DNA of 41,035 nucleotides from Candidatus Saccharimonadota bacterium (lineage in GTDB: Bacteria > Patescibacteriota > Saccharimonadia > Saccharimonadales > Saccharimonadaceae), in assembly GCA_017421325.1 (NCBI GenBank), contig JAFOJO010000014.1:1-41035 (forward strand), read 5' to 3'. Both the position numbers and the translations under genes were made by a program. The notes under the pieces are model-generated. The model searched no databases. It saw only the letters and a program-made list of their open reading frames with translations, and was not told the origin of the DNA. Below, piece after piece: positions 1 through 8,512 of the stretch (the first letter of the stretch is position 1; every line of letters begins with the position of its first letter).

Positions 1-2540
1 CCAGTCATTTTTTGATAGAGTTCTTCGGCTAGGAACGGAGTAAATGGTGCTAAGATTTTGCTAAGATAGACCAAGACATAATAGAGGGTGGCGTAGGCGG
101 AAGTCTTATCAGCCACATCGTCGTTTTTACTGAAGCGACGACGAGAGCGGCGAACGAACCAGTTGGAAAGATCGTCTATAAATGGGAGGACATTTTCTAG
201 TGCCTTGGGAATATTGTATTCTTCCATGCCGGCGGCAATATCATTTCTTAGCTGATGAACGCGGGAGAAGATCCATTGATCCAAAGGATTTAATGTTAAA
301 AATACGTCTTTCTCGGAACGCTCCCTCAGGCCCGTCGTTACGGGCTTCGGTCGCTCCGTATTTGGCCCGTCGCCAAATATGCTCCTCGAAAGAGTATTTT
401 CTAGCATCTCTTCTAGCTTGTCACTATCAATATTATCAATCTCGGCGTAGGTCGTGAAGAAATCGTAGACATTCCAGATCATGGCGAGTTTGCGGTTGAC
501 GTCGGAGACGTCTTTGTCGAGCAGAGCAAAATCTTCACCAGAGAGAACCGGGCTAGATAATAGTAAGAAACGGAGACTATCGGCGGAGTATTGATCCATC
601 AGAATATTAGGGTCGGTGTAGTTGCCGAGGGATTTACTCATCTTGCGGCCGTCATTCCCCGCCAAGGTGCCGGTAGTAATAACGTTTTTATAGGCATTTT
701 TGGCACCGTTTTTAGCCTTTTTGCCAAAGGCGCCGATTTCGGCCAAGGTGGTATTTACGGCGTGGACATAATAAAACCAAGCGCGAACCTGTCCGACGTA
801 TTCCACAATAAAATCAGCAGGATAGTTGCGTTCGAACTTTTCTTTATTTTCGAACGGATAGTGGAGCTGTGCGAATGGCATGGAACCAGATTCAAACCAG
901 CAGTCTAGTACCTTTTCGATGCGGACGAAATGCTCGCCATCGATATCGAATTCAATCTCATCTACCCAAGGGCGGTGGTAATCTTCGAGTTCTACGCCAG
1001 AGAGTTCTTTAAGTTCGGCATAGGAGCCAACTACCTTGACGGAGCCTTTGTCGCCCTTCCAAACTGGCATAGCGGTAGCCCAGAAACGGTCGCGGGAAAG
1101 ATTCCAATCTGGGGCAGCTTCGATGTTTTTAGCGAAACGGCCATGCTTGAGGTAAGCTGGGAACCAGTTGATGTTTTCGTTTTCGGCGAGCATCAGGGAC
1201 TTTTGACCCTGGACATCAAAGAACCAGCTAGGAAATGCGCGATACATAATACGTTCTTTACTGCGGGGATTGAAGGGGTATTCATGCTGGATGTATTCTA
1301 TTTCTTCGATTATCTTGACTTCTTTGAGACACTTAGCAATGATCTTGTTCATACCCCAAGCGTGAATTTTGTCATTTTCGTCTGGCTTGACGCCGGCGAT
1401 GAGGAGACCCTTATCGGCGCCTTCGAGATAGAATCCATTGTCATCGAGGACATCTATTAGCGGGATTTGGTTTTTACGACCAAGCTCGAAATCGTCTTCG
1501 CCATAAGCGGGGGCGATGTGCACAATGCCGGTACCTTCACCCTCGCCAACGAAGTCGGCAGACCAAACTTTGTGGATGTTTGCGGGTTTGAACTTGTAAT
1601 AATTTTTGGTGAAATTTTGCCATTCGACAAGTGGGCAAGATGCGTCGGAATTGAGAAAATTCGGGATGTATCCTAAACCGGCTAGAGCACTACCCGGAAA
1701 AGTCTCGATTTCTTGCCAGTCTTCTCGCTGTTTACTCTTGAGAACTATAAACTTGCGCTTTCTAGGGTCAGCGGTCTCTTGATATAGCCCGTAGGTGAGA
1801 TCGGGATTCACGGCGAGAGCCGTGTTGCCGAGCAAAGTCCAAGGGGTAGTGGTCCAAGCGAGGAGATAAGCGCCCTCGAATTTGCCGTCTTTAACCATGA
1901 ATTTGACATAAGCCGATGGGTCTGTAACGGTTTGGTAGGCGTCGTTATCCATGGTAACTTCGGCTTTACTGACTGGAGTGGCAAATTTGGTGTCATACAT
2001 GAGGACTTTGGCACCTTCGTAGATTTTGCCGGCGTCGTAGAGCTGTTTAAACGCCCACCACACAGACTCCATAAAATCTTTGTTCATAGTGCGGTAGCAA
2101 TTATCGAAATCTACCCAACGACCAACACGGTCGATGGTGCCGCGCCATTCTTCAGAGTTAGCGACCATAGATTCGCGAGCTTTGATAATATAATCTTCTA
2201 GACTCCATTTAGTACCGATATCGCGACGATCGGTAATGCCGAGTTGTTTTTCTACGAAATTTTCAGCTGGCAGACCGTGACAGTCCCAACCCCATTTGCG
2301 CTCTACCCGGTAGCCGTTCATAGTCCAGTAGCGCGGAACGGCATCTTTTACTACGGAGCTGAGAAGGGTACCATGATGTGGCAAGCCAGTAATAAACGGG
2401 GGGCCGTCGTAAAAGACGTAAGATTTATCGACTGGGCGATTCTCTATTGACTGTTCAAAAGTTTTATTCTTTTTCCACCACTCGGTGAGGGCTTTTTCGT
2501 ATTCTATGGCTTTTCTTCTTTGGCCAGCTCGGTATTTCAT
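1..2540 (-). CDS. ileS: Isoleucyl-tRNA synthetase, 5' part (runs off left edge)
   Basis: Class I aminoacyl-tRNA synthetase charging tRNA-Ile in the cytoplasm. 846 codons are present and the C-terminal end lies outside the window. The HIGH signature is HHGT at residues 55-58 (after DGPPFITGLP), the CP1 editing domain shows TWTTTPWTL and GTGIVHIAPAYGEDDF, and the KMSKS loop is GRKMSKSLGNY near residue 632. The ATG at 2540 is preceded by AAAGGAG at good spacing. The reading frame stays the same from start to edge. A GC-rich palindromic insert of about 34 codons (about 299-400) sits in frame in the anticodon-binding region. Expression is controlled by the T-box leader directly upstream. Confidence 0.95.
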   Translation of the reverse strand, partial: MKYRAGQRRKAIEYEKALTEWWKKNKTFEQSIENRPVDKSYVFYDGPPFITGLPHHGTLLSSVVKDAVPRYWTMNGYRVERKWGWDCHGLPAENFVEKQLGITDRRDIGTKWSLEDYIIKARESMVANSEEWRGTIDRVGRWVDFDNCYRTMNKDFMESVWWAFKQLYDAGKIYEGAKVLMYDTKFATPVSKAEVTMDNDAYQTVTDPSAYVKFMVKDGKFEGAYLLAWTTTPWTLLGNTALAVNPDLTYGLYQETADPRKRKFIVLKSKQREDWQEIETFPGSALAGLGYIPNFLNSDASCPLVEWQNFTKNYYKFKPANIHKVWSADFVGEGEGTGIVHIAPAYGEDDFELGRKNQIPLIDVLDDNGFYLEGADKGLLIAGVKPDENDKIHAWGMNKIIAKCLKEVKIIEEIEYIQHEYPFNPRSKERIMYRAFPSWFFDVQGQKSLMLAENENINWFPAYLKHGRFAKNIEAAPDWNLSRDRFWATAMPVWKGDKGSVKVVGSYAELKELSGVELEDYHRPWVDEIEFDIDGEHFVRIEKVLDCWFESGSMPFAQLHYPFENKEKFERNYPADFIVEYVGQVRAWFYYVHAVNTTLAEIGAFGKKAKNGAKNAYKNVITTGTLAGNDGRKMSKSLGNYTDPNILMDQYSADSLRFLLLSSPVLSGEDFALLDKDVSDVNRKLAMIWNVYDFFTTYAEIDNIDSDKLEEMLENTLSRSIFGDGPNTERPKPVTTGLRERSEKDVFLTLNPLDQWIFSRVHQLRNDIAAGMEEYNIPKALENVLPFIDDLSNWFVRRSRRRFSKNDDVADKTSAYATLYYVLVYLSKILAPFTPFLAEELYQKMT
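299..400. repeat. GC-rich palindromic element inserted in frame in ileS
   Basis: The ends are inverted repeats: AAAATAC-TCTTTC-like arms at 299-314 and 385-400. The interior holds two smaller hairpins, GCCCGTCGTTACGGGC (330-345) and ATTTGGC/GCCAAAT. The length of 102 bp equals 34 codons. The encoded segment (GPNTERPKPVTTGLRERSEK region) looks like a linker. The core CCCGTCGTTACGGG recurs in the intergenic element at 20616-20735. Confidence 0.65.
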
Positions 2541-2740
2541 TTTGCTCCTTTCATTAAAAAAATCCAATAGCTTTGGCTATTGGAACTCTTTATAGAGCGG
2601 TACCATCCAATTTCTGAGTAATTTTTGCACTCAGCACTTAATTTATCTCTTACGCGGACTCACGGGCGGGTCTAGTTGGGACAATTCCCTTTCTTCCGCC
2701 AGCTCACAGGTGATAGCTGCTCGAACGCTTTTATTTTTAT
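2541..2740 (-). promoter_or_regulatory. T-box leader of ileS (short stem I, transcription attenuation)
   Basis: Read on the minus strand. Stem I is tiny: AGCT-ATCACCTGTG-AGCT, with specifier AUC (isoleucine) at 2714-2712. The T-box bulge TGGTACC is at 2605-2599 inside the antiterminator, where ATTGGA pairs with TCCAAT and GCTC pairs with GAGT. The antiterminator 3' arm overlaps the 5' arm of a terminator hairpin just before the ileS ribosome-binding site. UGGU in the bulge can pair with an uncharged ACCA tRNA end. Known ultrashort stem I T-boxes occur mainly before actinobacterial ileS, where control is often translational. Here a terminator argues for transcription control. Confidence 0.9.
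2556..2583 (-). terminator. T-box attenuator terminator
   Basis: Perfect 8-bp stem CCAATAGC/GCTATTGG (2583-2576 with 2571-2564), 4-nt loop, followed on the minus strand by seven T (2562-2556). It is mutually exclusive with the antiterminator of the T-box leader. Confidence 0.88.
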
Positions 2741-2746
2741 AGATTA

Positions 2747-2752
2747 AGTATA
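2747..2752 (-). promoter_or_regulatory. -10 box for the ileS T-box transcript
   Basis: TATACT on the minus strand, placing the transcript start near 2740, just 5' of the short stem I. No convincing -35 element is visible. Confidence 0.45.
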
Positions 2753-2785
2753 TCATATTTAATGAATAAATAAAGTGCTCAGAGC

Positions 2786-3586
2786 TTATTTCTTTTGGTG
2801 GAGGTCGAGCTGAGTGTAAGGGACGTGAATTTTATTTTCTTCCATGGTGGTATAAATGACACGGAGACAATCGCGGCGGGCCTGGAGGCGGTCTGCGGGG
2901 TTGCAGGTGATGACTACTTGATAGTTAAGTGCAGAGGTATCAAATTTAGAGACCCCCTGGTAAGCAGCCGTAGTAATCCTCTCTTGTTTTTGTAATTTTT
3001 TTATAATTTCTTGGATAATTTCTTCGGCTTTTTCTACTTTTAGCTCATACGGCATGGGGATAGGGATATAAACATAGCCCGGATCTACTTCAACTTTATC
3101 GATATTACGATTGGCGATAGACACAAAATTGTTGGTGTTGATGTCTTGGATTTTAGTGGTAAGCAGACTAACCGATACCACCGGACCTAAATTATCACCA
3201 TATTTGATGACATCGCCGATTTCGTAATAATTGTCTGAAACAATTACGAAACCACGAATGATATCCTTCAATGAATCCTGCAGGGCAAAGCCGATTACGA
3301 TGCTGGCGATGCCGACACCGGCTAACATAGAAGTAACGTTGATACCGTAGATTTCTAGTACCATCAAAACCGTGATAATACTAAGGGCGCTGGCGACGAT
3401 ACTCTTGAGCATACGAATGAGGGTTTTATTCTTTTTATTACTCATGATTTTGGAATTTTTCTTTTCCCTACCGTTTAATACTCTAGCAATAATATGGTAG
3501 AGTAGCAGACTAAATGCGACGACGATAGCGGACCAAAAAAGACGCTGGACCCAAACGTTTTTGACGATATTCTCGATAAAATCCAT
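2786..3586 (-). CDS. mscS: MscS-family mechanosensitive channel
   Basis: Small-conductance mechanosensitive channel that opens on membrane tension to release osmolytes. 266 aa, close to the short bacterial MscS length. N-terminal membrane segments lie at about residues 15-35 and 60-85. The pore-lining helix and start of the beta domain are AGVGIASIVIGFALQDSLKDIIRG (about 90-113), followed by GFVIVSDNYYEIGDVIKYGD, the hallmark of the family. A C-terminal soluble domain follows. It lies 4 bp downstream of the 643-aa unknown gene. With mscL in the same window, the cell carries both channel classes. Confidence 0.9.
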   Translation of the reverse strand: MDFIENIVKNVWVQRLFWSAIVVAFSLLLYHIIARVLNGREKKNSKIMSNKKNKTLIRMLKSIVASALSIITVLMVLEIYGINVTSMLAGVGIASIVIGFALQDSLKDIIRGFVIVSDNYYEIGDVIKYGDNLGPVVSVSLLTTKIQDINTNNFVSIANRNIDKVEVDPGYVYIPIPMPYELKVEKAEEIIQEIIKKLQKQERITTAAYQGVSKFDTSALNYQVVITCNPADRLQARRDCLRVIYTTMEENKIHVPYTQLDLHQKK

Positions 3587-3590
3587 ATGG

Positions 3591-5522
3591 TTATATTTTA
3601 CTATAAAGAGTTTGATTTGTTAATTTTTTGTCTAGCAAACATTTTTTCCGATTTTCACGCGTTGCGTTCATATAAGCCATAATGAGCGGGTATATCTTAT
3701 CATAATAGCTGCTGTCGCTGTTTTCTACGTCTTTCTTATTGGATTCATTAGCGGTCCTACGCTCACCGTCGACAATTTCAGTGCAAACATATCTCGTACT
3801 GTCTTTCATGCGAAAAGCGAATTTTATTGTATTAGGGTTACCCGGAGCAAAACCTCGCCAGGGTTCTTCGCCTATTTCTGTATAATGTTTGCCGTTCTGA
3901 TAATCTAGCACGTCACATTGTATAATTTCCTCAATGGAATCTGAGGAAAAATAATATATTTGCCCTTCTCTGGTAGCCTGGTGACATGCTTCTGTGGCTT
4001 TTTGAAGCTCACTGGCAATAAAATCTATTCTTTTTTCTATTTCAAGTTTACCTAAATCTATTATTTTCTTATTTATCTCATCGCCTTGGAAAAGCTTATC
4101 GTGATCGTGATATCTAAGTTCAAAGACTAGCTTTTCACGACCGTCACCTACTCTAGTCTCCACTTTCATCTTTTTGCTATATTTAGAAGTAGTTTTAATT
4201 TTGTCTATGGCTGCACTTATTTCTTCATAAGTGCTATCTCCATTGACAGAATTCAACGCATTAGCGGCTCTGTGCTCCATTTTTTCTTCATAGGCAGCCC
4301 TATCTATATTTACTATAGGAATACGAAAAAAGGTAGCGTGTCTCAGCATGTCATCCGTAATTTCGCCGTTTTCCGTGATAACATAATCTGGTCTACGTGC
4401 TTCACCGGTTTCAGAATAACGACGTATTAAAAATTCATTGTAAGGCCCTCTGTCGGATGCCCCCTCAAGACTATCGATAGTTTGAAGGTCTGTTTCGTCA
4501 AGCAAGGACTCCGTATCTTTGCTAATTATGTTTGAAGTCCCGCCATCTGTTTGCGATGTGAATAAGAGTTCACCGCCATTAATGTGAGAGAAACCATAAC
4601 ATAAATCAGCATGGCCAGACGTATTGCTAACCCTACCATCTAGGTTGCTTTCGGAATTGATGTAAGATGTGGAAATGACATTACCTCTAGCGTTACCTCC
4701 TTTAGCACCAAAACCATCATCTTGCATAGCTTCACTTTCGCTCTGCGCCCAAATGCCTGGATCTTCCACTAACCTCTTGGACGTTTGAACCCCGATATGA
4801 TTTGGGTCCTTCGAACCAACTTTACGATACTCAACATCATGGCTAATCATAGAAAACGGAATGCCTCTTAATGTATAAACTTGGACTTCGGTGCCTGCGT
4901 AAGATAGTATAGCTTTATCGACCTCGGGGTTTCCTGCGAGAACTTCGTTCTCTAAACTACTTACTGTCAAAAGACGTTGGTTTAAGTCTTGTTCAATTAT
5001 CTCTTGGATACGTTGTATCTGGAAACGTTTCTGTTTTTGCTTTCTATACAATTCCATCTCGTCGACAAAATCTTTCTCGAAGGATGCCTTTTCTTTCTCG
5101 AAGGATGCTTTTTTTCTTGCTGCTTCACGTTCCATTTCTCGCCTTTGATACTCTGTTTGTTCTTCTAGGCGACGCTGGGCCTCTTCCTGCTCTGCGTCGT
5201 ATTCCTGCACGGCGACCGCCATAGCTTCGCGACGGCGGCGAGTTTCTGAGCGTCTAAAATGAATGCCCAAGCGGTCCAAAGCTAGGCGACCAATTCTACG
5301 TAAAGTGGAGGGCGGTACATCGATTTGTTCATATCTGTATCTAGAAGATTCACCAAACTGATCTTGACTTAAGTTATCTTTCATTTGGTCTATCCTGCGG
5401 CGTTCTGTAGCGTCGTATTTATCAGCCATTTTTTCTAGAATGGACCACCTGGAACTGGTTTTAGAATCATTGCTCGTTTCCGGCTCTTCTGGGCTAGACG
5501 TAGGTATTTTGTTAGGATTCAT
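3591..5522 (-). CDS. Uncharacterised 643-aa protein with coiled coil
   Basis: I do not recognise a named family. Residues 1-60 are polar and disordered. About 95-190 is rich in E, R, K and Q (REMEREAARKKASFEKEKASFEKDF) and predicts a coiled coil. The middle contains VISTSYINSE, LCYGFSHI and then YNEFLIRRYSETGEARRPDYVI followed by HATFFRIPIVNID. That combination resembles an unnamed domain I recall from large bacterial proteins that end in a PDYI...IPIV pattern, but I cannot confirm this. No signal peptide or membrane segment. TATAGT ends 6 nt before the ATG, so a leaderless transcript is possible. It overlaps the end of the thioredoxin-like ORF region by promoter only. Confidence 0.75.
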   Translation of the reverse strand: MNPNKIPTSSPEEPETSNDSKTSSRWSILEKMADKYDATERRRIDQMKDNLSQDQFGESSRYRYEQIDVPPSTLRRIGRLALDRLGIHFRRSETRRRREAMAVAVQEYDAEQEEAQRRLEEQTEYQRREMEREAARKKASFEKEKASFEKDFVDEMELYRKQKQKRFQIQRIQEIIEQDLNQRLLTVSSLENEVLAGNPEVDKAILSYAGTEVQVYTLRGIPFSMISHDVEYRKVGSKDPNHIGVQTSKRLVEDPGIWAQSESEAMQDDGFGAKGGNARGNVISTSYINSESNLDGRVSNTSGHADLCYGFSHINGGELLFTSQTDGGTSNIISKDTESLLDETDLQTIDSLEGASDRGPYNEFLIRRYSETGEARRPDYVITENGEITDDMLRHATFFRIPIVNIDRAAYEEKMEHRAANALNSVNGDSTYEEISAAIDKIKTTSKYSKKMKVETRVGDGREKLVFELRYHDHDKLFQGDEINKKIIDLGKLEIEKRIDFIASELQKATEACHQATREGQIYYFSSDSIEEIIQCDVLDYQNGKHYTEIGEEPWRGFAPGNPNTIKFAFRMKDSTRYVCTEIVDGERRTANESNKKDVENSDSSYYDKIYPLIMAYMNATRENRKKCLLDKKLTNQTLYSKI

Positions 5523-5529
5523 ATATTTA

Positions 5530-5784
5530 CTATATCATATAGAATAAAACTTCGTTGATAAGTGGCAGACTTTGGCCACGCCAGGAGGCGCGAACATCGC
5601 CAGTTTCACCAAGAGCGAGAATGGTGGGGTATTCTACAATGTCGTAAGCCTCGCAAAAACCGACGTTTTCGTCTGGATTCATGGTTTCTATTTCCCGGCC
5701 GGTTTGGCGTCGGAAACTTTCGAGCCATTCGCTGACCGCGCGGGAATAATCTTGATTGTCTCTGTAAACACACACCACCCGCAT
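5530..5784 (-). CDS. Thioredoxin-fold small protein without CXXC
   Basis: 84 aa. The N-terminal strand VVCVYRD, the helix, and the YPTILAL segment (the usual cis-proline site of thioredoxin and glutaredoxin folds) suggest a thioredoxin-like fold. There is no CXXC pair, and the only cysteines are isolated, so ordinary dithiol chemistry is unlikely. It follows nrdR by 3 bp and has a GGAAG ribosome-binding site, so it is the last gene of the ftsZ-nrdR unit. The location beside nrdR hints at a redox or ribonucleotide reductase role, but this is inference. Confidence 0.65.
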   Translation of the reverse strand: MRVVCVYRDNQDYSRAVSEWLESFRRQTGREIETMNPDENVGFCEAYDIVEYPTILALGETGDVRASWRGQSLPLINEVLFYMI

Positions 5785-5787
5785 AAA

Positions 5788-6237
5788 TTATTTCTTCCTT
5801 TTTTGCTCTTTTAAGATGTTTTCAAAATCTTCGAGGGTTTTAAATTCGCGGAAAACGGAGGCGAAACGGACGTAGGCGACTTCGTTAATTTCGGCTAAGA
5901 CATCTAGCACGGCTTCGCCGATTTGCTTAGACGTGATTTGATCGGTGCCATAACTATATAAGATGTCCGTGGCTTTATTAACCACGTCTTCTACTTCGAG
6001 CTCGGAATTGAAAAATTTGCCTACGCTGCGCTTGACGGCGAGGAGTAATTTGTCGCGGTCGTAGATTTCTTTATTACCACTGCGTTTACTTACCGTAAGG
6101 GGCGGCATTTCAATACGCTCGTAAGTGGTGAAGCGGTGACCATCGTCAGATACGCGGCGGCGACGGATCATAGTGCCATCTACCGTTTCGCGGCTTTCTA
6201 GAACTTTACTGTTGCCAATTCTGAATTTCCGCTCCAT
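5788..6237 (-). CDS. nrdR: NrdR-type repressor lacking the zinc-ribbon cysteines
   Basis: NrdR represses ribonucleotide reductase genes through an ATP-cone and binds NrdR boxes. 149 aa, the normal length. The ATP-cone runs from about 47 to 135 (VSKRSGNKEIYDRDKLLLAVKRS through EVAYVRFASVFREF). The N-terminal part keeps RRRRV and RFTTYERIEMPPL, which match the family, but the four zinc-binding cysteines are gone and the whole protein contains no cysteine. The start is supported by AGGAAAGG. It lies 19 bp after ftsZ. A likely target is the promoter at about 20888-20943. Confidence 0.88.
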   Translation of the reverse strand: MERKFRIGNSKVLESRETVDGTMIRRRRVSDDGHRFTTYERIEMPPLTVSKRSGNKEIYDRDKLLLAVKRSVGKFFNSELEVEDVVNKATDILYSYGTDQITSKQIGEAVLDVLAEINEVAYVRFASVFREFKTLEDFENILKEQKRKK

Positions 6238-6256
6238 TTCGCACCTTTCCTAGGGA

Positions 6257-7420
6257 TTATTTTCTCTTTTTACCTTTCAAGCGTTCACGGAGAGAAGGCG
6301 GAACGTCCATGTCGTCGTCATTTGTCACTGGCTCTGGTTCGGGTTCGTTTTTGATGGAATCCCACATGTTGGATTTGTTTTCTAGGGCAAAATCTTTGGC
6401 TTCGGAAGCTGGCTTTTCGTCTTTAAAACTGCTAGTAGTAGCTGACTCGGGCTCTGAGACAGGTTCGTTGTAATAGTCAGAGTCAAAGCCGGTAGCCACT
6501 ACAGTAACTATAATTTCGTCTTCTAGCTCTGGACGGATAGAAGCACCAAAGATAATGTTGGCGTCTGGAGAAACAGCACCAGTGATAACTTCGGCCGCCT
6601 CTTGGATTTCGCTCATAGACATATCGTAACCACCAGCTACGCTGAAGAGTACGCCACGGGCACCTTCGATCTTTACCTCAATCAGCGGGGACTCTACAGC
6701 CTGCTGGGCAGCAATAACCGCGCGGTTTTCACCGCTGGCGCGGCCAATGCCCATTAGGGCAGAGCCGGCGTTTTTCATAATGGCTTTGACATCGGCAAAG
6801 TCTAGGTTGATAAGCGAGTGTTCTGTGATAAGTTCTGAAATACCCTGTACACCCTGGCGAAGTACATCGTCAGCGATTTTAAAGGTTTCAAGAAGTGGAG
6901 TACGAGGATCAATAGTTTGAAGCAATCTATCATTTGGGATAGTGATAAGCGCGTCTACCTGGCGAGCGAGCTTGTCGATAGCGAGGTCGGCGTTAGCACG
7001 ACGGCGAGCGCCTTCGAAGGTGAACGGCTTAGTAGCTACGCCTACGGTGAGGATGTCTTTTTTGCGAGCTTCTTCGGCCACGATAGGACCAGCGCCAGAG
7101 CCAGTACCGCCACCAGCACCAAGAGTAATAAATACCATATCGGCACCGTCTAGAGCTTTTTCAATGGCTTCCCTGCCCTCTTCGGCAGCTTCGCGGCCCT
7201 TTTCTGGGTCGCCACCAGCACCGAGGCCTTTACCAATGTGGACTTTGGTATCAGCAGGCGAGTGGTGCAGAGCTTGAGCATCGGTATTAATCGCCACAAA
7301 TTCTACGCCAGAAAGGCCTACCTCTTTCATACGTTCCACAGCAGAGCCGCCGGCACCGCCGACCCCTACTACTTTAATACTAGCTTTGCTTTCCACCTCT
7401 GTCGGTTTTACCTCTGGCAT
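6257..7420 (-). CDS. ftsZ: Cell division protein FtsZ
   Basis: Tubulin-like GTPase that forms the division ring. 387 aa. The GTP-binding loop is ITLGAGGGTGSGAGP (tubulin signature GGGTGSG, about residues 98-112). The synergy loop region contains NLDFADVKAIMKNAGSALMGIG. A variable acidic linker follows after about 320, ending in the basic tail PPSLRERLKGKKRK. The start has GAGG upstream. The usual partner ftsA is 3.1 kb away at 10522, with a FISUMP gene and a Fic gene between them. First gene of a unit with nrdR and the thioredoxin-like gene. Confidence 0.96.
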   Translation of the reverse strand: MPEVKPTEVESKASIKVVGVGGAGGSAVERMKEVGLSGVEFVAINTDAQALHHSPADTKVHIGKGLGAGGDPEKGREAAEEGREAIEKALDGADMVFITLGAGGGTGSGAGPIVAEEARKKDILTVGVATKPFTFEGARRRANADLAIDKLARQVDALITIPNDRLLQTIDPRTPLLETFKIADDVLRQGVQGISELITEHSLINLDFADVKAIMKNAGSALMGIGRASGENRAVIAAQQAVESPLIEVKIEGARGVLFSVAGGYDMSMSEIQEAAEVITGAVSPDANIIFGASIRPELEDEIIVTVVATGFDSDYYNEPVSEPESATTSSFKDEKPASEAKDFALENKSNMWDSIKNEPEPEPVTNDDDMDVPPSLRERLKGKKRK

Positions 7421-7472
7421 AATTTATCCTCGCTTTAATATAATATCAGTATATATCTATTCTATGAGAAAA

Positions 7473-8411
7473 TCAAGGGTAAATACGGTAGTACTCTAAA
7501 ATCTGGCGGAATTTGTCTTGTGCGGCAAGGCAAGTATCGGTAAGATAGCCTGACTCTTTAGGCCATTCTTTGAGCCCGCGATAGTAAAACATTTTAAGAT
7601 CTTCATCGATGATAAAAGGCACAATGTTGAGCCGGAGACATTCCTTGAATAGAATTAACCTTCCAACCCTACCATTACCGTCTTGAAAGGGGTGGATTTT
7701 TTCAAATTCATAATGAAAGGCTAGCAAATCATGCAAATCTAGCAACTTGCGAGCACGGTATTTTTTGAGTAGCTTTTTCATTGCGGCTGGGACGTCCTCT
7801 GGCGCAGTAGTTTCCTGCCCACCTACTTCGTTAGGCATCTTTTTGTAATCGCCTACTGCAAACCAATCTTCTAGAGAATCGCTGGTGCCATTTTTTAGAA
7901 TAAAATGTAGTTTTTTGATCATGTGTTCACTAAGCCTACGATTGGCGTTTTCGATAATGTAATCAATGCAACGAAAATGATTGGCGGTTTCCACTACGTC
8001 GTCTACCCGGATGCCTTCGTATTTTTTGAGGGCGCCGATGGTGTTGGTTTCGTAAATGTAGCGGGTTTGGTCTTCGGTGAGACGGCTACCTTCGATATGA
8101 TTGGAATTATAGGTGAGTTCTACTTGGATTTTGTGATAAATGCCACCCTTGGTGCGTAGGTGATCTTCACGGCGGAGGATTTGAAGCAAAGTTGGCTTTT
8201 TTTCTATTGATTTATTAGTGCGCTCGGGCTTTTCGGCCGTTTCGGGAATAAACCAGATACCGCCCTCTAGCTTGGCGCCAATAATGCGGCCTTCGGCACA
8301 ATAGTTGCGAACTGAGCGCTCGGAAATATCCCATTGCTCAGCGGTTTCGCTAACGCTGAGATATTTTACACTATCATTTTGGGTAGATTTTTTAATATCT
8401 AAATCTGTCAT
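7473..8411 (-). CDS. Fic-family protein (class II, predicted AMPylase)
   Basis: Fic proteins transfer AMP from ATP to target hydroxyls. 312 aa. The catalytic loop HPFQDGNGRVGR lies near residue 240 and fits HPFx[D/E]GNGRxxR exactly. SNHIEG near residue 106 fits the inhibitory helix motif [S/T]xxxE[G/N] ahead of the Fic core, so this is a self-inhibited class II member. An N-terminal helix-turn-helix-like segment (SVSETAEQWDISERSVRNYCAEGRI) resembles MerR or excisionase helices. TATAAT ends 6 nt before the ATG and no Shine-Dalgarno is seen, so the mRNA is probably leaderless. No antitoxin gene is adjacent. Confidence 0.88.
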   Translation of the reverse strand: MTDLDIKKSTQNDSVKYLSVSETAEQWDISERSVRNYCAEGRIIGAKLEGGIWFIPETAEKPERTNKSIEKKPTLLQILRREDHLRTKGGIYHKIQVELTYNSNHIEGSRLTEDQTRYIYETNTIGALKKYEGIRVDDVVETANHFRCIDYIIENANRRLSEHMIKKLHFILKNGTSDSLEDWFAVGDYKKMPNEVGGQETTAPEDVPAAMKKLLKKYRARKLLDLHDLLAFHYEFEKIHPFQDGNGRVGRLILFKECLRLNIVPFIIDEDLKMFYYRGLKEWPKESGYLTDTCLAAQDKFRQILEYYRIYP

Positions 8412-8433
8412 AAGCTTATTATACTCTCTTAAA

Positions 8434-8480
8434 CGGCAAAAATCAAGTGGAGAAGTTCAGTTCTATTTAAGTTTTTGCCG
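8434..8480 (-). terminator. Possible terminator of FISUMP paralog 1
   Basis: Inverted repeat CGGCAAAAA/TTTTTGCCG with a long loop of about 29 nt, downstream of the gene ending at 8513. Only a short T run follows on the minus strand. Confidence 0.35.
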
Positions 8481-8512
8481 ATTAGAAGATACGAGATTGC
8501 TGTTAAATTTTG

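Noticed and set aside
182-2450. Several plus-strand ORFs across 182-2450
   Set aside because: They lie opposite ileS, whose HIGH, CP1 and KMSKS motifs show that the minus strand is coding.
5788-6237. NrdR as a pseudogene because the zinc cysteines are absent
   Set aside because: The frame is intact, length is normal, the ATP-cone and RFTTYER are kept, and NrdR-box-like sites exist in the same window.
7473-8411. Fic gene as toxin of a toxin-antitoxin pair
   Set aside because: The inhibitory motif is within the same protein and no small antitoxin ORF is adjacent.
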